Source of the DNA: Streptomyces sp. NRRL F-5122
Lineage (GTDB): Bacteria; Actinomycetota; Actinomycetes; Streptomycetales; Streptomycetaceae
DNA length: 57,084 nucleotides
Assembly: GCF_001507435.1 (NCBI RefSeq)
Contig: NZ_LMWH01000251.1
Span: forward strand, 1-57,084
Direction: 5' to 3'
Numbering within the stretch: position 1 is the stretch's first letter; each line of letters starts with the position of its first letter. The notes beneath the pieces are model-generated. The model searched no databases. It worked only from the letters and a program-made list of their open reading frames with translations, and was not told the DNA's origin. The position numbers were made by a program, and so were the translations under genes. This document shows, piece after piece, positions 40,581 through 49,730 of the stretch.

Positions 40581-41483
40581 ATGGTTGCCAACAACCTTGT
40601 TCTTGTCCCCGGTGCCGGCGGCGTGGGCCGCACCGTCTTCGAGCATTTGCGTGCCAAGGATGTGCCGGTGCGTTTCATGGTCCGCCGCGACGATGAGCGT
40701 GCCGCTGAGCTGCGGGCACTGGGCGCGGAGGTCGTCATCGGTGACCTGACCAGGCCCGAGACGGTTGCGGCCGCGCTGCAGAACGTGACGCGCATGTACT
40801 TCGGGATGCGCGTGTCGCCGGACCACCTGCTGGCGGCGACCGTGGTGGCTTCCGTCGCGAAGGAGCACGGAACGCTGGAGGCCCTCGTCGACCTGTCGCA
40901 GATGACGGTGTCACAGATGACCGCCACCAGCACCGGGGAGTCGCACCAGCAGCGGCTGCACTGGCTGGCGGAGCAGGTGCTGAACTGGTCGGGTCTGCCG
41001 GTGGTGCACATCCGGCCGACGGCGTTCCTGGACACTCCGCTGTTCACCACGATGGCGGCGCGCTCGATCCGAGAGAACGGCACGATCGCGCTGCCGTTCG
41101 GCACCGGACGCACCTCGCCGGTCGCCGTGGACGACGTCGCCCGGGTCATCGCCACCGTGCTTTGCGACCCGGCCCCCCACATCGGGCAGGTCTACGAGCT
41201 GACCGGGCCGCGCTCGGTCGACATGACGGATCTGGCCGCGGAATTCTCACGGGCGCTGGGCCGTCCGGTGTCCTATGTGGATATGCCCGCTGAGCGATGG
41301 GAGGCCCGGCTTCCGAAGCTGGGAATGCCGACGCACCTCGAACGGCACGTCGCCACCATGGCCCAGTTGCACCGGGAGGGCCGTTACGACCGCACCGCCG
41401 ACGGCGTCGAGCGTGTGACGGGCATCCCCGCCCAGTCGGTCGAGGCGTTCGTAACCGCCCGAAAGGACTTCTACCTGGGCTGA
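40581..41483 (+). CDS. NmrA-like NAD(P)-binding protein
   Basis: This 300-residue atypical SDR begins MVANNLVLVPGAGGVGRTVF (GxGGxG). It has GAEVVIGDLTRPETVAAALQ and LVDLSQMTVSQMTATSTGES, then HIRPTAFLDTPLFTTMAARS. RTSPVAVDDVARVIATVLCD follows late in the protein. Catalytic Tyr/Lys of classical SDRs are absent, as is normal in NmrA-like proteins, which are nucleotide sensors or quinone/azo reductases. ATG 40581 follows GAAGGAGA. It is 255 bases downstream of the transporter, so it could be co-transcribed or have its own promoter. Confidence 0.9.
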   Translation: MVANNLVLVPGAGGVGRTVFEHLRAKDVPVRFMVRRDDERAAELRALGAEVVIGDLTRPETVAAALQNVTRMYFGMRVSPDHLLAATVVASVAKEHGTLEALVDLSQMTVSQMTATSTGESHQQRLHWLAEQVLNWSGLPVVHIRPTAFLDTPLFTTMAARSIRENGTIALPFGTGRTSPVAVDDVARVIATVLCDPAPHIGQVYELTGPRSVDMTDLAAEFSRALGRPVSYVDMPAERWEARLPKLGMPTHLERHVATMAQLHREGRYDRTADGVERVTGIPAQSVEAFVTARKDFYLG

Positions 41484-41648
41484 ACCCCCTCCGCCCAGCC
41501 CTCCCGGCGATGCCGTCACCAGCGCAGATGGTGACCGTTGCCTGTGCGGCGGGACGATGACACGGCCGATCGTTGCTTGAGACAGTGGTGGAGTTGGCCG
41601 GCCCACCCCGGCTCGCGGGCGAACGCACCGGTGTGCTCGGGTACAGCC

Positions 41649-42237
41649 CGCTGATCCGCCGCCTTCGGTCCCCGGCTCGCCTCATGTGCCCGCGCATGGC
41701 CTCGACGCAGACGTCCTCGCCGGTGCTGCACGGCAGACGCCGTGCCTCCGCCCGGCTGCGGGAGAAGACGGTGTTGCTGGAGGCGGACGGTGTGCGGCGC
41801 CGGATACCGGTGGCGGCGATAGAACGGGTCGTGGTCCACGGCGCCGGGGGCGGCGGCTGCCCGTCGTGCTGACCGGCGACGAACGCCGTCGGCGCCTGGG
41901 GCGTGTTCGCCGGATGGCGGCTGTTTTGGGCCGGCTGGGTGCTGCGTACGCGGGGGTCACCGTGGAGGGGCGGCTGCAGAGCTCCCACTGGTCCGGCGAT
42001 GTCAAGCAGTACGCCTACGTCGACAGCCGCGAGGCGCGGTGTGAGCGCACGGGCGCGGAGGGCGGCGCCTAGCGGGCCGAGATCACCTACGCCCCCGCGG
42101 ACCCCGACAACACGATGGTCGGTCGCCGAACGACGGGACAGCTCGTGTTCGGCGTGGTGCTCATCCTGCTGCTGGGTGCTGTTGTGCCGGCCGGGGTCGC
42201 GTCCGTGGCGGCGGCGGTGGTGGTGCTGTTCGTCTGA
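41649..42237 (+). pseudogene. decayed DUF3592-like membrane protein
   Basis: Three pieces carry one reading sense. The first (to about 41850) reads LHGRRRASARLREKTVLLEA, then DGVRRRIPVAAIERVVVHG. After a frameshift come LPVVLTGDERRRRLGRVRRM and VTVEGRLQSSHWSGDVKQYA. An in-frame TAG at 42070-42072 interrupts. Beyond it follow AEITYAPADPDNTMVGRRTT and then a final membrane helix to the TGA at 42237. ITYAPADPDN... plus a C-terminal helix resembles DUF3592-type proteins. One frameshift and one stop make it non-functional as read here. The 320 bases after it, up to the PP2C gene, hold nothing recognised. Confidence 0.5.
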
Positions 42238-42558
42238 TCGCGCGGCTCCTCGCGGCGGCCTGGAACGGGCGTTTCCGTCGTCGAGCGTGTGGTCATAGTG
42301 CCGCCTGCCCGTGACGGCGTTCCCCGCGCCCTTGCAGGGAACACAGGATTAGCCGCGGGCTTGCCGGCCCGAAGGGACAAGCAGCATGCCCCCGCATGCC
42401 CGATCGCGTGGGAGATCATGGGGAGCAGCGGGGAACCACGGTGAAACGGCCCTGCGCCCCGCCGGCGTGCCTGGGTCATTGAGGCTGCGCCGCTCACCCT
42501 CACCACAGCGTCTCGTGCCAGGTAGCCGGCGTCGGAGTCGGGAGGCGCGGGGGAGCTG

Positions 42559-44526
42559 TCATGTGCGTCGGATGACCAGGACGGCCACGTCGTCGAGGTG
42601 GTCGACTGCGACCGCTGCGTCGAGGATGCGGTCGGCGGTCTCGTCGGCGTTCAGTCCGTCGTGGATGGCTTGCGCGGCCGTTGCTCCGGTTTGTTCCAGT
42701 CCGGTCTCCAGGGGCAGGCCCGGTCCTTCGACCACGCCGTCGGTGACCATGACCAGCGCACTGTCCTCGTCCAGGGTGAACGTCTCGTCGCGGTAGTCGG
42801 TGCCGGTCACCACTCCCAGCACCGGCCCGCCCGGCAGCTCACGGACCTCGTGGCTGCCGTCCTTGTGGGCGCACAGCACCGGCACGTGGCCGGCGCTGGT
42901 GCCGGTGACCTGTCCGTCGTGCGGATCGACGTGCAGGATGGTGCAGCTGGCGAAACGTGCGGGGGCCAGCGTGAGGAGCAGCTCGTTGGTCCGCTTCAGC
43001 ACGGCTCTCGGATCCGGCTCCTGGGCGGCGATGGCACGCATGGACAGGCGTACCTGTCCCATGAAGGCGGCGGCGTCCACGTCATGTCCCTGGACGTCGC
43101 CGATCTCCAGGGCGATCGTGCCGTCGGGCATGACGAAGGCGTCGTACCAGTCTCCGCCGATGTCCAGCCCGTCGCGGCTGGGCCGGTAGCGGGCGGCGAC
43201 GTCCAGGCCCGGGAGGTGCTCGGGCAGCGTGGGCAGCATGGTCTGCTGCAGTGCCGTGGCCAGCTCCACGCGTGTCTGCTGCAATCTGATGCGCCGCAGC
43301 GCCTGGCCTGCCAGGTCGGCGAGCGTGCCCATGAGGGTCCGCTCTTCCAGCGAGGGCCGGTGCCCGCTGCCGTAGGTCAGCATCCATGCCCCCAGGGGTT
43401 GATCGCCGCTCTCGCTGAGGGGGGTGATGGACACGGTGTAGTCGAAGCCGAGCGAGCCGAGCCACGGGAAACCGACCCCGTCCGGCCAGCGGCGGGTGTA
43501 GTCCTGCCGGTCGGGGATGAACAGCGGCTGGCCGGTGCGGATCGCCTCGGGTATCGCGCTGGGATGGTCCAGTGGCAGGCCGTGCCGGGCCTGGGCCTCC
43601 CGCATGGATATTCCGGCGTCGGTGGACACGCGCAGGCGGCCGTCGACGACGAGAGCGAGCAGGGCACCACTGGCGCCGAAGGTCGCGGCCAACCGGGTCA
43701 ACACGACCTGCTGCAGTTCCTGCTCCGTGGCCGCGGTGATCAAGGCGGAGGAGAAGTCGGCGACCTCCTTGGCGCGCTGTCGCTCTGCAGCCAGTGCCGT
43801 CTGCGCCTGCTTCCTGCGTTTTTCCTGCTTGGTGTCGTCGCGGACCAGCCCGAAGATCCGTTCGGGGCCGTCATAGCCCAGCTGGATACGGCGGGTCTGC
43901 ACGGCCAGGTGGTGCCAGCCGTCGTGTGCGGTGAGATACCGCAGTCTGACCCATGGGGACTGGGCGGGGGCGGAGCGCAGGAGCTGCCGGAAGGACTCGC
44001 GGTCGTCCGGGTGCACTGCCGCGATCACTTTGGAGAGCGGCGCGGTGGGATCAGGGTAGAGCGCAACCAGAGCGGCCAGTCCACTGAGCCACTCCATCTG
44101 GTGCTCATGGGGTGAATACATCCACAGGCCGAAGTCGGCGGCCTCGGTGGCCAGCCGGAACGGGATCAGCAGGCTGGCCAGGTCGTTTCGCGCATCCAGG
44201 GCGTGCACCCATGCCAACTGCTCGTCACCGCAGGGATCCTTCACGGGCTGCGCCTCGAGCAAGCAGGCAACGGATGCTCCGCCGCGCCCGGGGAACTCCA
44301 GCACCCGCATCGCGACCGCCTTCGTCCTCGCGGCGGTCACCACGAGACTCCGGGCCGACATCCGCTGGCCTGCGGGCCACAGGTCGCCGAAAGCACGGCC
44401 CAAGCAGTCTTCCGCGGGCCTGCCCAGCGCTATGGCCATGGCAGTGTTGAGACGGCGGATTGCACCGTCCAGCGTCAAAAGAGCCGCCGGGTCAGCCCCT
44501 CGAAGAAGTTCGTCCGAGGCGTCCAT
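42559..44526 (-). CDS. PAS-PAS-GAF SpoIIE-type PP2C phosphatase
   Basis: This 655-residue sensor phosphatase has a PAS-like segment (about 5-95) and a second PAS_3 region (about 130-230: FGLWMYSPHEHQMEWLSGLA, HPDDRESFRQLLRSAPAQSP). A GAF domain follows (about 270-410). The SpoIIE phosphatase domain is about 440-650. It shows IGGDWYDAFVMPDGTIALEI with the metal-binding Asp, GDVQGHDVDAAAFMGQVRLS and LVMVTDGVVEG. The expected role is dephosphorylation of a STAS anti-anti-sigma protein in response to a signal sensed by PAS/GAF. ATG 44526 has AGGGAG in front; the upstream ATG 44568 is weaker. It stands alone, leftward. Confidence 0.92.
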   Translation of the reverse strand: MDASDELLRGADPAALLTLDGAIRRLNTAMAIALGRPAEDCLGRAFGDLWPAGQRMSARSLVVTAARTKAVAMRVLEFPGRGGASVACLLEAQPVKDPCGDEQLAWVHALDARNDLASLLIPFRLATEAADFGLWMYSPHEHQMEWLSGLAALVALYPDPTAPLSKVIAAVHPDDRESFRQLLRSAPAQSPWVRLRYLTAHDGWHHLAVQTRRIQLGYDGPERIFGLVRDDTKQEKRRKQAQTALAAERQRAKEVADFSSALITAATEQELQQVVLTRLAATFGASGALLALVVDGRLRVSTDAGISMREAQARHGLPLDHPSAIPEAIRTGQPLFIPDRQDYTRRWPDGVGFPWLGSLGFDYTVSITPLSESGDQPLGAWMLTYGSGHRPSLEERTLMGTLADLAGQALRRIRLQQTRVELATALQQTMLPTLPEHLPGLDVAARYRPSRDGLDIGGDWYDAFVMPDGTIALEIGDVQGHDVDAAAFMGQVRLSMRAIAAQEPDPRAVLKRTNELLLTLAPARFASCTILHVDPHDGQVTGTSAGHVPVLCAHKDGSHEVRELPGGPVLGVVTGTDYRDETFTLDEDSALVMVTDGVVEGPGLPLETGLEQTGATAAQAIHDGLNADETADRILDAAVAVDHLDDVAVLVIRRT

Positions 44527-44724
44527 CTGTGGCTCCCTGGTACATGCCAATACAGCCTCTCCACTCATGTTCGCGCATTTGGGTGCGATGTCTCGGCGAG
44601 AGATGTGTCTGACTGGCTGCGGCGAGTGACGCGATCGGCGTCATGGCCGCCGTGGGGCGTCCGATACGGGCCGATGCATGGGATCTGTTCCCCGGGACGT
44701 TCATGAGGCCGCCTGCGAAACCTC

Positions 44725-47040
44725 TCAGTACAGTTGCGATGTTTCCTGCGATGCCGGCTGCCGGAAACCGTTGTGGGGTGTGGACTGCGGAGGCCCGTCG
44801 TACGGTGCCGGATGCTGGAAGGCGCCGTGCGCTGCCTGCGGCCGAAAGTCCGGCTCCAGCGGGGTGCGTTCGTTTAGTGCTGTTGCAGCCTCCGTGCCTG
44901 TGGGGGCTTGCAGGCTGCCGTATCGCTCCATGCGCTGCCAGCGCAGCCGTGAGCCCGATACTGCGGTGAAGACGGACTGGATCACGACCAGGTACATCAA
45001 CTGCCTGTAGACGAACTGCTGCAGCGGCAGGCTCCACAGCGGTCCCGGGCGCTCTGCGTCCAGGCGGAACGCGTACAGGCCCATCATGAGTTGCAGCAGC
45101 AGGAAGGCGAGCCAGAGCCCGATGATCCGGACCGGGTCGAGGAAGATGAGCCCGTACAGGGCGAAGATGTCGACGGCGGGTGCGAGCAGGGGCAGCAGGA
45201 CCTGGAAGAGCAGCAGGTAGACCAGGCCTCGGCGACCCAGTTTTCCGGCCGGGCCGCGCTGTGCCAGGCCGCCGCGGTGTTTCCACATCGCCTGCAGGGT
45301 GCCGTAGCACCATCGGTATCGCTGTCGCCACAGGGCGTCGAGTGATGCGGGCGCTTCGGTCCAGGCCTTGGCTTTCTCCTCGTACACCACGCGCCAGCCG
45401 TTTCGGCACAGTGCCATGGTCAGGTCCGTGTCCTCGGCGAGGGTGTCGTCGCTGACGCCGCCGAGGTCCAGCAGTGCCCGGCGGCGGAACGCGCCGACGG
45501 CTCCGGGTACGGTCGGCATGCATTCGGCGAGGTCGAACAGGCGACGGTCGAGGTTGAAGCCGACCACGTACTCGATGTGCTGCCAGCGGCCCAGCAGGCC
45601 ACCGCGGTTGACGACCTTGGCGTTGCCCGATACGGCGCCCACGCGGGGATCGGCGAAGGGTTGCACGATCATGGCGACGGTGTCGGGCTCGAAGACCGTG
45701 TCGCCGTCGACCATGACCACCAGATCGCAGGAGGCGGCTGCGAGCCCGGTGTTGAGGGCGGCGGGCTTGCCCGCGTTGTGCTGGCGGATCACTCGTACCG
45801 GAAGGTGAAGCGATTGCACCAACTCGGCGGTGCCGTCGGTCGAACCGTCGTCCACCACGATGATCTCGACCGGATGGTTCGAGGCGAGCAGTGAGCGTAC
45901 GGCTGCCTCGATGCCGGCGCTCTCGTTGTAGGCGGGGACGATGATGCTGACGGGCTCGGTGACCGGTGGCCCCCAGGGTCGTCCCCGGCGTGGCCTGCGC
46001 AGGCGCCGGTGCCGTCGAGCGGCGATTAGCACAACTACCGCGCGCAGCACGCTGATCGCTCCGGCGGCGTACATCAGCAGGCCCAGCAGCCGCACGACCC
46101 AGTCGCCGCCTTGCAGCACCGTGACGAGGGCCAGCCCTTGCAGGTGGTCGGCGAACCCGGCGGGGTGGACGGGCGCGGCCATGCCGACCGCATCGGAGAC
46201 CGTCGCGAGCGTGTAGCCCTGTGCCTTGAGCCGCGGGAGCAGGATGTTCAGCGCGGCGACGGTCTGGGACCGGTCACCGCCGGCGTCGTGCATCAGCACG
46301 ATCTGCCCCGTGCGGCCGTGTGGTGTGGCCTGGGTGAGGATCCGCTTCACGCCCGGGCGCTGCCAGTCATCGGCGTCCTGAGTGGCGAGCACCGTGACAT
46401 ACCCTGCCCCGTCGGCCTGCTGGAGGACGGACCAGTCGGTGTTGTCCAGTGCGTTGTTCCGCGAGGAGTACGGCGGCCTCAGCAGTGCGGTGGTGACCCC
46501 CGCGGCGCCGGCCACCGCGAGCTGCGTCTCGCGCAGTTCCAGGGAGCGCTGCCAGGGGGCAAGGCGAGCCAGGTCGGGATGGGTGAAGGTGTGGATGCCG
46601 ATCTGGTGGCCCTCTGCGACGATCCGGCGTACCAGTTCGGGGTGGGCCACGGCCTGGGTTCCCACGATGAAGAAGGTCGCATGCACATGGTTGCGGCGCA
46701 GCACGTCCAGGATCCGTGGCGTCCAGACAGGGTCCGGGCCGTCATCGAAGGTCAGGGCGATCGTACGGGGCTTCACCTGGGCGGTGTGCGCGGTGGTGGC
46801 GGCGTTCGCGATCACGGGGCCACCGCGCATCACCTGGCTGGGAACCATGTCGGTGCTGCCACGAGCGCCGGTCACGCTGTCCGAGGTGATACCGAACATG
46901 TGATGGGTGTAGCCCTGCAGCACAAGGGCCGTCGCCAGGGTCACCGCCAGCACACTCAGCAGCAGCCAGTGAGTGCGCGGTGTGATCTGGCGGGTGCGGC
47001 TGCGCCGACGAGGAGCGGTGGAGCGTGTGCGGTTGCTCAT
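44725..47040 (-). CDS. matB: MatB-like bifunctional polysaccharide deacetylase / GT2 glycosyltransferase
   Basis: This 771-residue membrane protein has a helix at about 25-45 and then a NodB deacetylase domain (about 92-280). The NodB motifs are TFDDGPD (D99, D100) and HTFTHPD (H150, H154), plus later LRPPYSSRN and MHDAGGDRSQ. After further membrane helices comes a family 2 glycosyltransferase (about 370-620). It has VSIIVPAYNES, VDDGST, VDGD, AEDTDLT and QRYRWC in the right order. A multi-helix C-terminal region closes. This is the architecture I recall for MatB, which with MatA makes a poly-N-acetylglucosamine-like polymer promoting pellet adhesion in Streptomyces. It starts 13 bases after the matA-like gene. 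Confidence 0.88.
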   Translation of the reverse strand: MSNRTRSTAPRRRSRTRQITPRTHWLLLSVLAVTLATALVLQGYTHHMFGITSDSVTGARGSTDMVPSQVMRGGPVIANAATTAHTAQVKPRTIALTFDDGPDPVWTPRILDVLRRNHVHATFFIVGTQAVAHPELVRRIVAEGHQIGIHTFTHPDLARLAPWQRSLELRETQLAVAGAAGVTTALLRPPYSSRNNALDNTDWSVLQQADGAGYVTVLATQDADDWQRPGVKRILTQATPHGRTGQIVLMHDAGGDRSQTVAALNILLPRLKAQGYTLATVSDAVGMAAPVHPAGFADHLQGLALVTVLQGGDWVVRLLGLLMYAAGAISVLRAVVVLIAARRHRRLRRPRRGRPWGPPVTEPVSIIVPAYNESAGIEAAVRSLLASNHPVEIIVVDDGSTDGTAELVQSLHLPVRVIRQHNAGKPAALNTGLAAASCDLVVMVDGDTVFEPDTVAMIVQPFADPRVGAVSGNAKVVNRGGLLGRWQHIEYVVGFNLDRRLFDLAECMPTVPGAVGAFRRRALLDLGGVSDDTLAEDTDLTMALCRNGWRVVYEEKAKAWTEAPASLDALWRQRYRWCYGTLQAMWKHRGGLAQRGPAGKLGRRGLVYLLLFQVLLPLLAPAVDIFALYGLIFLDPVRIIGLWLAFLLLQLMMGLYAFRLDAERPGPLWSLPLQQFVYRQLMYLVVIQSVFTAVSGSRLRWQRMERYGSLQAPTGTEAATALNERTPLEPDFRPQAAHGAFQHPAPYDGPPQSTPHNGFRQPASQETSQLY

Positions 47041-47053
47041 CAGGGGTCTTGGA

Positions 47054-47863
47054 TCACTTCACGGGATTGTGGGACGAGCCGACCGCGCGGCCTTTGGGCG
47101 TCCGGGTGGGGGTTGCGGTCGGGGTCGAGTTCGGGGCCTCGATGGCCGTGTGTGTGGGTGTGGTGGGCGCGGGTGTTGCCACGGAGGTGGCCGGGCGGCC
47201 GGCGGAGCCGGACGTCTTCTGCGGCGGCGTGGGGCGCACGTTCGCCTGTCTCGCCGCGGAGGTCGCGCTTCCCGCGGTGTGGCCGGGGCCGGCGGGGGTG
47301 TCGGGCGCGGTCGCCCGGGGCGAGTCCGGATGGGTGGAGTCCGGTTGCGGGACGAAGGGGGCGCTGAGGCTGGGGCCACCCAGCACCGCGCTGATCAGTA
47401 GGGCCACGTAGCCGCCGGCGGGAATCACCAGTAGGCGGGCGGCGCGCAGCACGTGGCGTTGGCGTCGCCCCGTGGGATCGACGAAGACGGGCCGTGTCGA
47501 GTCACCCTCCGGTGTGTCCGGTCCTGGCGCGGGAAGATCCGGCGTGTTGTTTTCCGGGGGCGGCACGGTGAGCACGTCGCCGTGGCCCGCGTCCCACCCC
47601 GTAGTGTCAGGGCCTGGCCCGGCGGCGTGGGTATCCGGCGTGAGGACGTAGAGATGCGGCCAGGCGGTGTAGGGGTTCGGCCCCGCCGCATCGACATAGC
47701 CCGTCGGCTGGGCCGAATGCGCGGACTCCACCGGCCCGCTGGGCATCGCGGCGGTATCGACGGTGGTGCTGCCGCCGTACTCGTCGCCGTACCCGTACGT
47801 GTACCCGGCGCCGCCGTACGGATCCGCGCCGTACGGCGCGTCGCTTTCGTTCGTCCACTGCAC
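47054..47863 (-). CDS. matA: MatA-like membrane protein
   Basis: This 269-residue protein has an N-terminal Gly/Tyr/Asp/Pro-rich cytoplasmic part (ADPYGGAGYTYGYGDEYGGS, about 1-130) and a basic stretch. One membrane helix follows (about 143-165: LLVIPAGGYVALLISAVLGG), then a Pro/Thr/Ser-rich extracellular tail. No enzymatic domain is visible. It is immediately upstream of the MatB-like gene on the same strand with a 13-bp gap, the order of matAB. The symbol rests on that context and on its size and topology, so it is less sure than for matB. GTG 47863 has GGAGG seven bases before it. Confidence 0.65.
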   Translation of the reverse strand: MQWTNESDAPYGADPYGGAGYTYGYGDEYGGSTTVDTAAMPSGPVESAHSAQPTGYVDAAGPNPYTAWPHLYVLTPDTHAAGPGPDTTGWDAGHGDVLTVPPPENNTPDLPAPGPDTPEGDSTRPVFVDPTGRRQRHVLRAARLLVIPAGGYVALLISAVLGGPSLSAPFVPQPDSTHPDSPRATAPDTPAGPGHTAGSATSAARQANVRPTPPQKTSGSAGRPATSVATPAPTTPTHTAIEAPNSTPTATPTRTPKGRAVGSSHNPVK

Positions 47864-48230
47864 GGTCGTGCCTCCTTGCCCTGGCCGACCGACACAGCCG
47901 TCCGCTTGGAGAGAGCGAACGAGGCCGGAAGTGTTACACCTGAGCCCTGCAGCGCAGAACGAATCGACCAGACAGGGCGAATGGGCCGACCGTGGAGTCG
48001 ACAGGAAGACGGCATGCGGTCGCCGGCTGCTTCAGGCGGCACGGCTCGCGGCGACTCGATGGGCGGTCAGGACGGCAGGAGCACCTGACGAGCCGTTTCG
48101 GGCGTCGTCGCGAGGCGGGGAACGAGCCGAACCGTGGGTCCTCGCCAACGCCTGGGGTACCACGACCGCCGCGGCGGCAGCCATGTCGTCCGGCATAGGC
48201 CGACGCCTCGCCGAACCGCTGGCGTATCGC
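47864..48230. other. intergenic region upstream of the matAB-like operon
   Basis: This 367-bp gap lies between the matA-like start and the TetR gene stop, both leftward. It should contain the matAB promoter. No clear inverted repeat or conserved frame was found. Confidence 0.4.
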
Positions 48231-48794
48231 TTAGCGGGGCCTGAGTCCGTCGACGACGACGTCCAGCATGCGGTTCAGTTGGGGGCGCTGCTCGGGTGCG
48301 CCGGCTACGGAAAGCAAACCGGCGAGGATGCCGCCTACGTCGGTCGGGGAGATGTCGCTGCGCAGTTCTCCTGCTGTGGCGCCGGCCTTGAGCACCATCG
48401 CCAGGACCTGCTGGACCTCGTCACAGACCGGTCCGGTGCCGAAGCGGCCGGAAGCGCTCATGGCGACCAGGGCCTCACAGATGCCGCGTCGTTCGCCGGC
48501 CCAGTCGGCGAATCGGAGCATCCACGCGTGGAGGGCCTGTGCGGGCGGCTCGGTAGCCAGCAGGGTGTGCGCGTCTTCGCGCAAGGGGCGGATCTGGTCA
48601 CGGTAGACCTCTTCGACGAGATCCTCTCGGGTGGGGAAGTGCCGGTACAGGGTGGCGTTCCCCACTCCCGCGCGCTTGGCGATCGCATCCAGGGAGATCG
48701 CGCGTCCGGATGCGAAGGCTTCGGCGGCTGTGGCGATCAGCTGCTCGCGGTTGCGCTGCGCGTCGGCGCGCAGGGTGCTGCGTGGAGGTGTCAT
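48231..48794 (-). CDS. TetR-family regulator
   Basis: This 187-residue protein has a helix-turn-helix (about 12-55: NREQLIATAAEAFASGRAIS, LDAIAKRAGVGNATLYRHFP, TREDLVEEVYRDQI). The C-terminal domain belongs to the SbtR/TetR_C-type group (LLATEPPAQALHAWMLRFAD, AGELRSDISPTDVGGILAGL). ATG 48794 was chosen for MTPPRSTLRADAQRNREQL, a common opening. It is divergent from the SDR/AKR operon at 48934-50795. Two copies of a GGGGANNTCCCCGGTT element in between are the likely operators. Confidence 0.92.
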   Translation of the reverse strand: MTPPRSTLRADAQRNREQLIATAAEAFASGRAISLDAIAKRAGVGNATLYRHFPTREDLVEEVYRDQIRPLREDAHTLLATEPPAQALHAWMLRFADWAGERRGICEALVAMSASGRFGTGPVCDEVQQVLAMVLKAGATAGELRSDISPTDVGGILAGLLSVAGAPEQRPQLNRMLDVVVDGLRPR

Positions 48795-48838
48795 GACCTT
48801 CGCGATCGTGAGTGTCGGATGAGGCTCGGGAGCGAATT

Positions 48839-48892
48839 GGGGATGTCCCCGGTTCAGTGTACGGTGAGACAACCGGGGAGTTCCCCGGTTGT
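48839..48892. promoter_or_regulatory. duplicated TetR operator
   Basis: A perfect 24-bp palindrome, ACAACCGGGGA then GT then TCCCCGGTTGT, lies at 48869-48892. Its core GGGGANNTCCCCGGTT recurs at 48839-48854, exactly 36 bases away. Both are between the divergent TetR and SDR starts (48794 and 48934), the classical place for TetR dimers to repress both promoters. Confidence 0.8.
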
Positions 48893-48933
48893 GAAGTGGT
48901 CTCGCCTACTGCTTCAGCGACGAAAGGTTTGCC

Positions 48934-49662
48934 ATGCCTACAGCACTCATCACCGGTGGGACGACCGGGATCGGCAGAGCGACGGCCGAGTTGCTGCACG
49001 CCCGCGGCTACCAGGTCGCGGTCACCGGACAGAATCCTGATTCCCTCGCACGGGCACGGTCCGAGCTCCCCGATGACGTGCTCATCGTCCGAGCCGATGC
49101 GCGGGTGCTCTCCGACACCGACGCTCTGATGTCAACGGTGTCGGCGCGGTTCGGGTCACTGGACCTGCTCTTCCTCAACGCCGGGATATTTCGCCCGGCA
49201 CCGGTGGCCGATGTGACGGAGGAATCGTTCGACGAGCACGCCGACCTCAACTTCAAGGGCCAGTACTTCACCCTCCAAAAAGCCCTTCCCCTCATGAACG
49301 ACGGCAGCTCGATCGTCCTGACCGTGGGCATCGGATCCCGTCGCGGCAGCCCTGGCGCCACAGTGGGGGCGGCGACACGCGGCGCGCTGCTGGCGATGCT
49401 GCCCTCGCTCGCGCTCGAACTGGCTCCGCGCAGAATTCGCGTCAACGCCGTGAGCCCCGGGGCCACCGACACCCCACTGTTCGACAAGCTGGGAGTGCCC
49501 CAGAGCGGCCGGGACGCCATGCGCGCGAAGATCCCCTTCGAGCGCTTCGGATCCAGCCAGGAGGTCGCGGAGGCAGTCGCCTTCCTCGCCTCGGACGCCG
49601 CCGGCTATATCACCGGCCAGGACGTCACCGTGGCCGGCGGCTACGGGCTCGGAGCCGGATGA
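48934..49662 (+). CDS. SDR-family protein with altered catalytic motif
   Basis: This 242-residue SDR has an intact cofactor motif (ALITGGTTGIGRATAELLHA), an NAG motif (LDLLFLNAGIF) and the end VNAVSPGATDTP. The catalytic segment reads GSPGATVGAATRGA where classical members have (S/P)G.. Y..SK, so the Tyr is replaced by Gly and the Lys by Arg. The Ser region (VLTVGIGSRRG) is also unusual. It may bind NAD(P) without the usual catalysis, or use other residues. It is first gene of an operon with the AKR at 49731 and is divergent from the TetR gene. Confidence 0.88.
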   Translation: MPTALITGGTTGIGRATAELLHARGYQVAVTGQNPDSLARARSELPDDVLIVRADARVLSDTDALMSTVSARFGSLDLLFLNAGIFRPAPVADVTEESFDEHADLNFKGQYFTLQKALPLMNDGSSIVLTVGIGSRRGSPGATVGAATRGALLAMLPSLALELAPRRIRVNAVSPGATDTPLFDKLGVPQSGRDAMRAKIPFERFGSSQEVAEAVAFLASDAAGYITGQDVTVAGGYGLGAG

Positions 49663-49730
49663 GCACCCACGGGCCCACGACCGGCCCGCACGCAACACAC
49701 GCCAGGAACCACACTTCACAGGAGAATACG

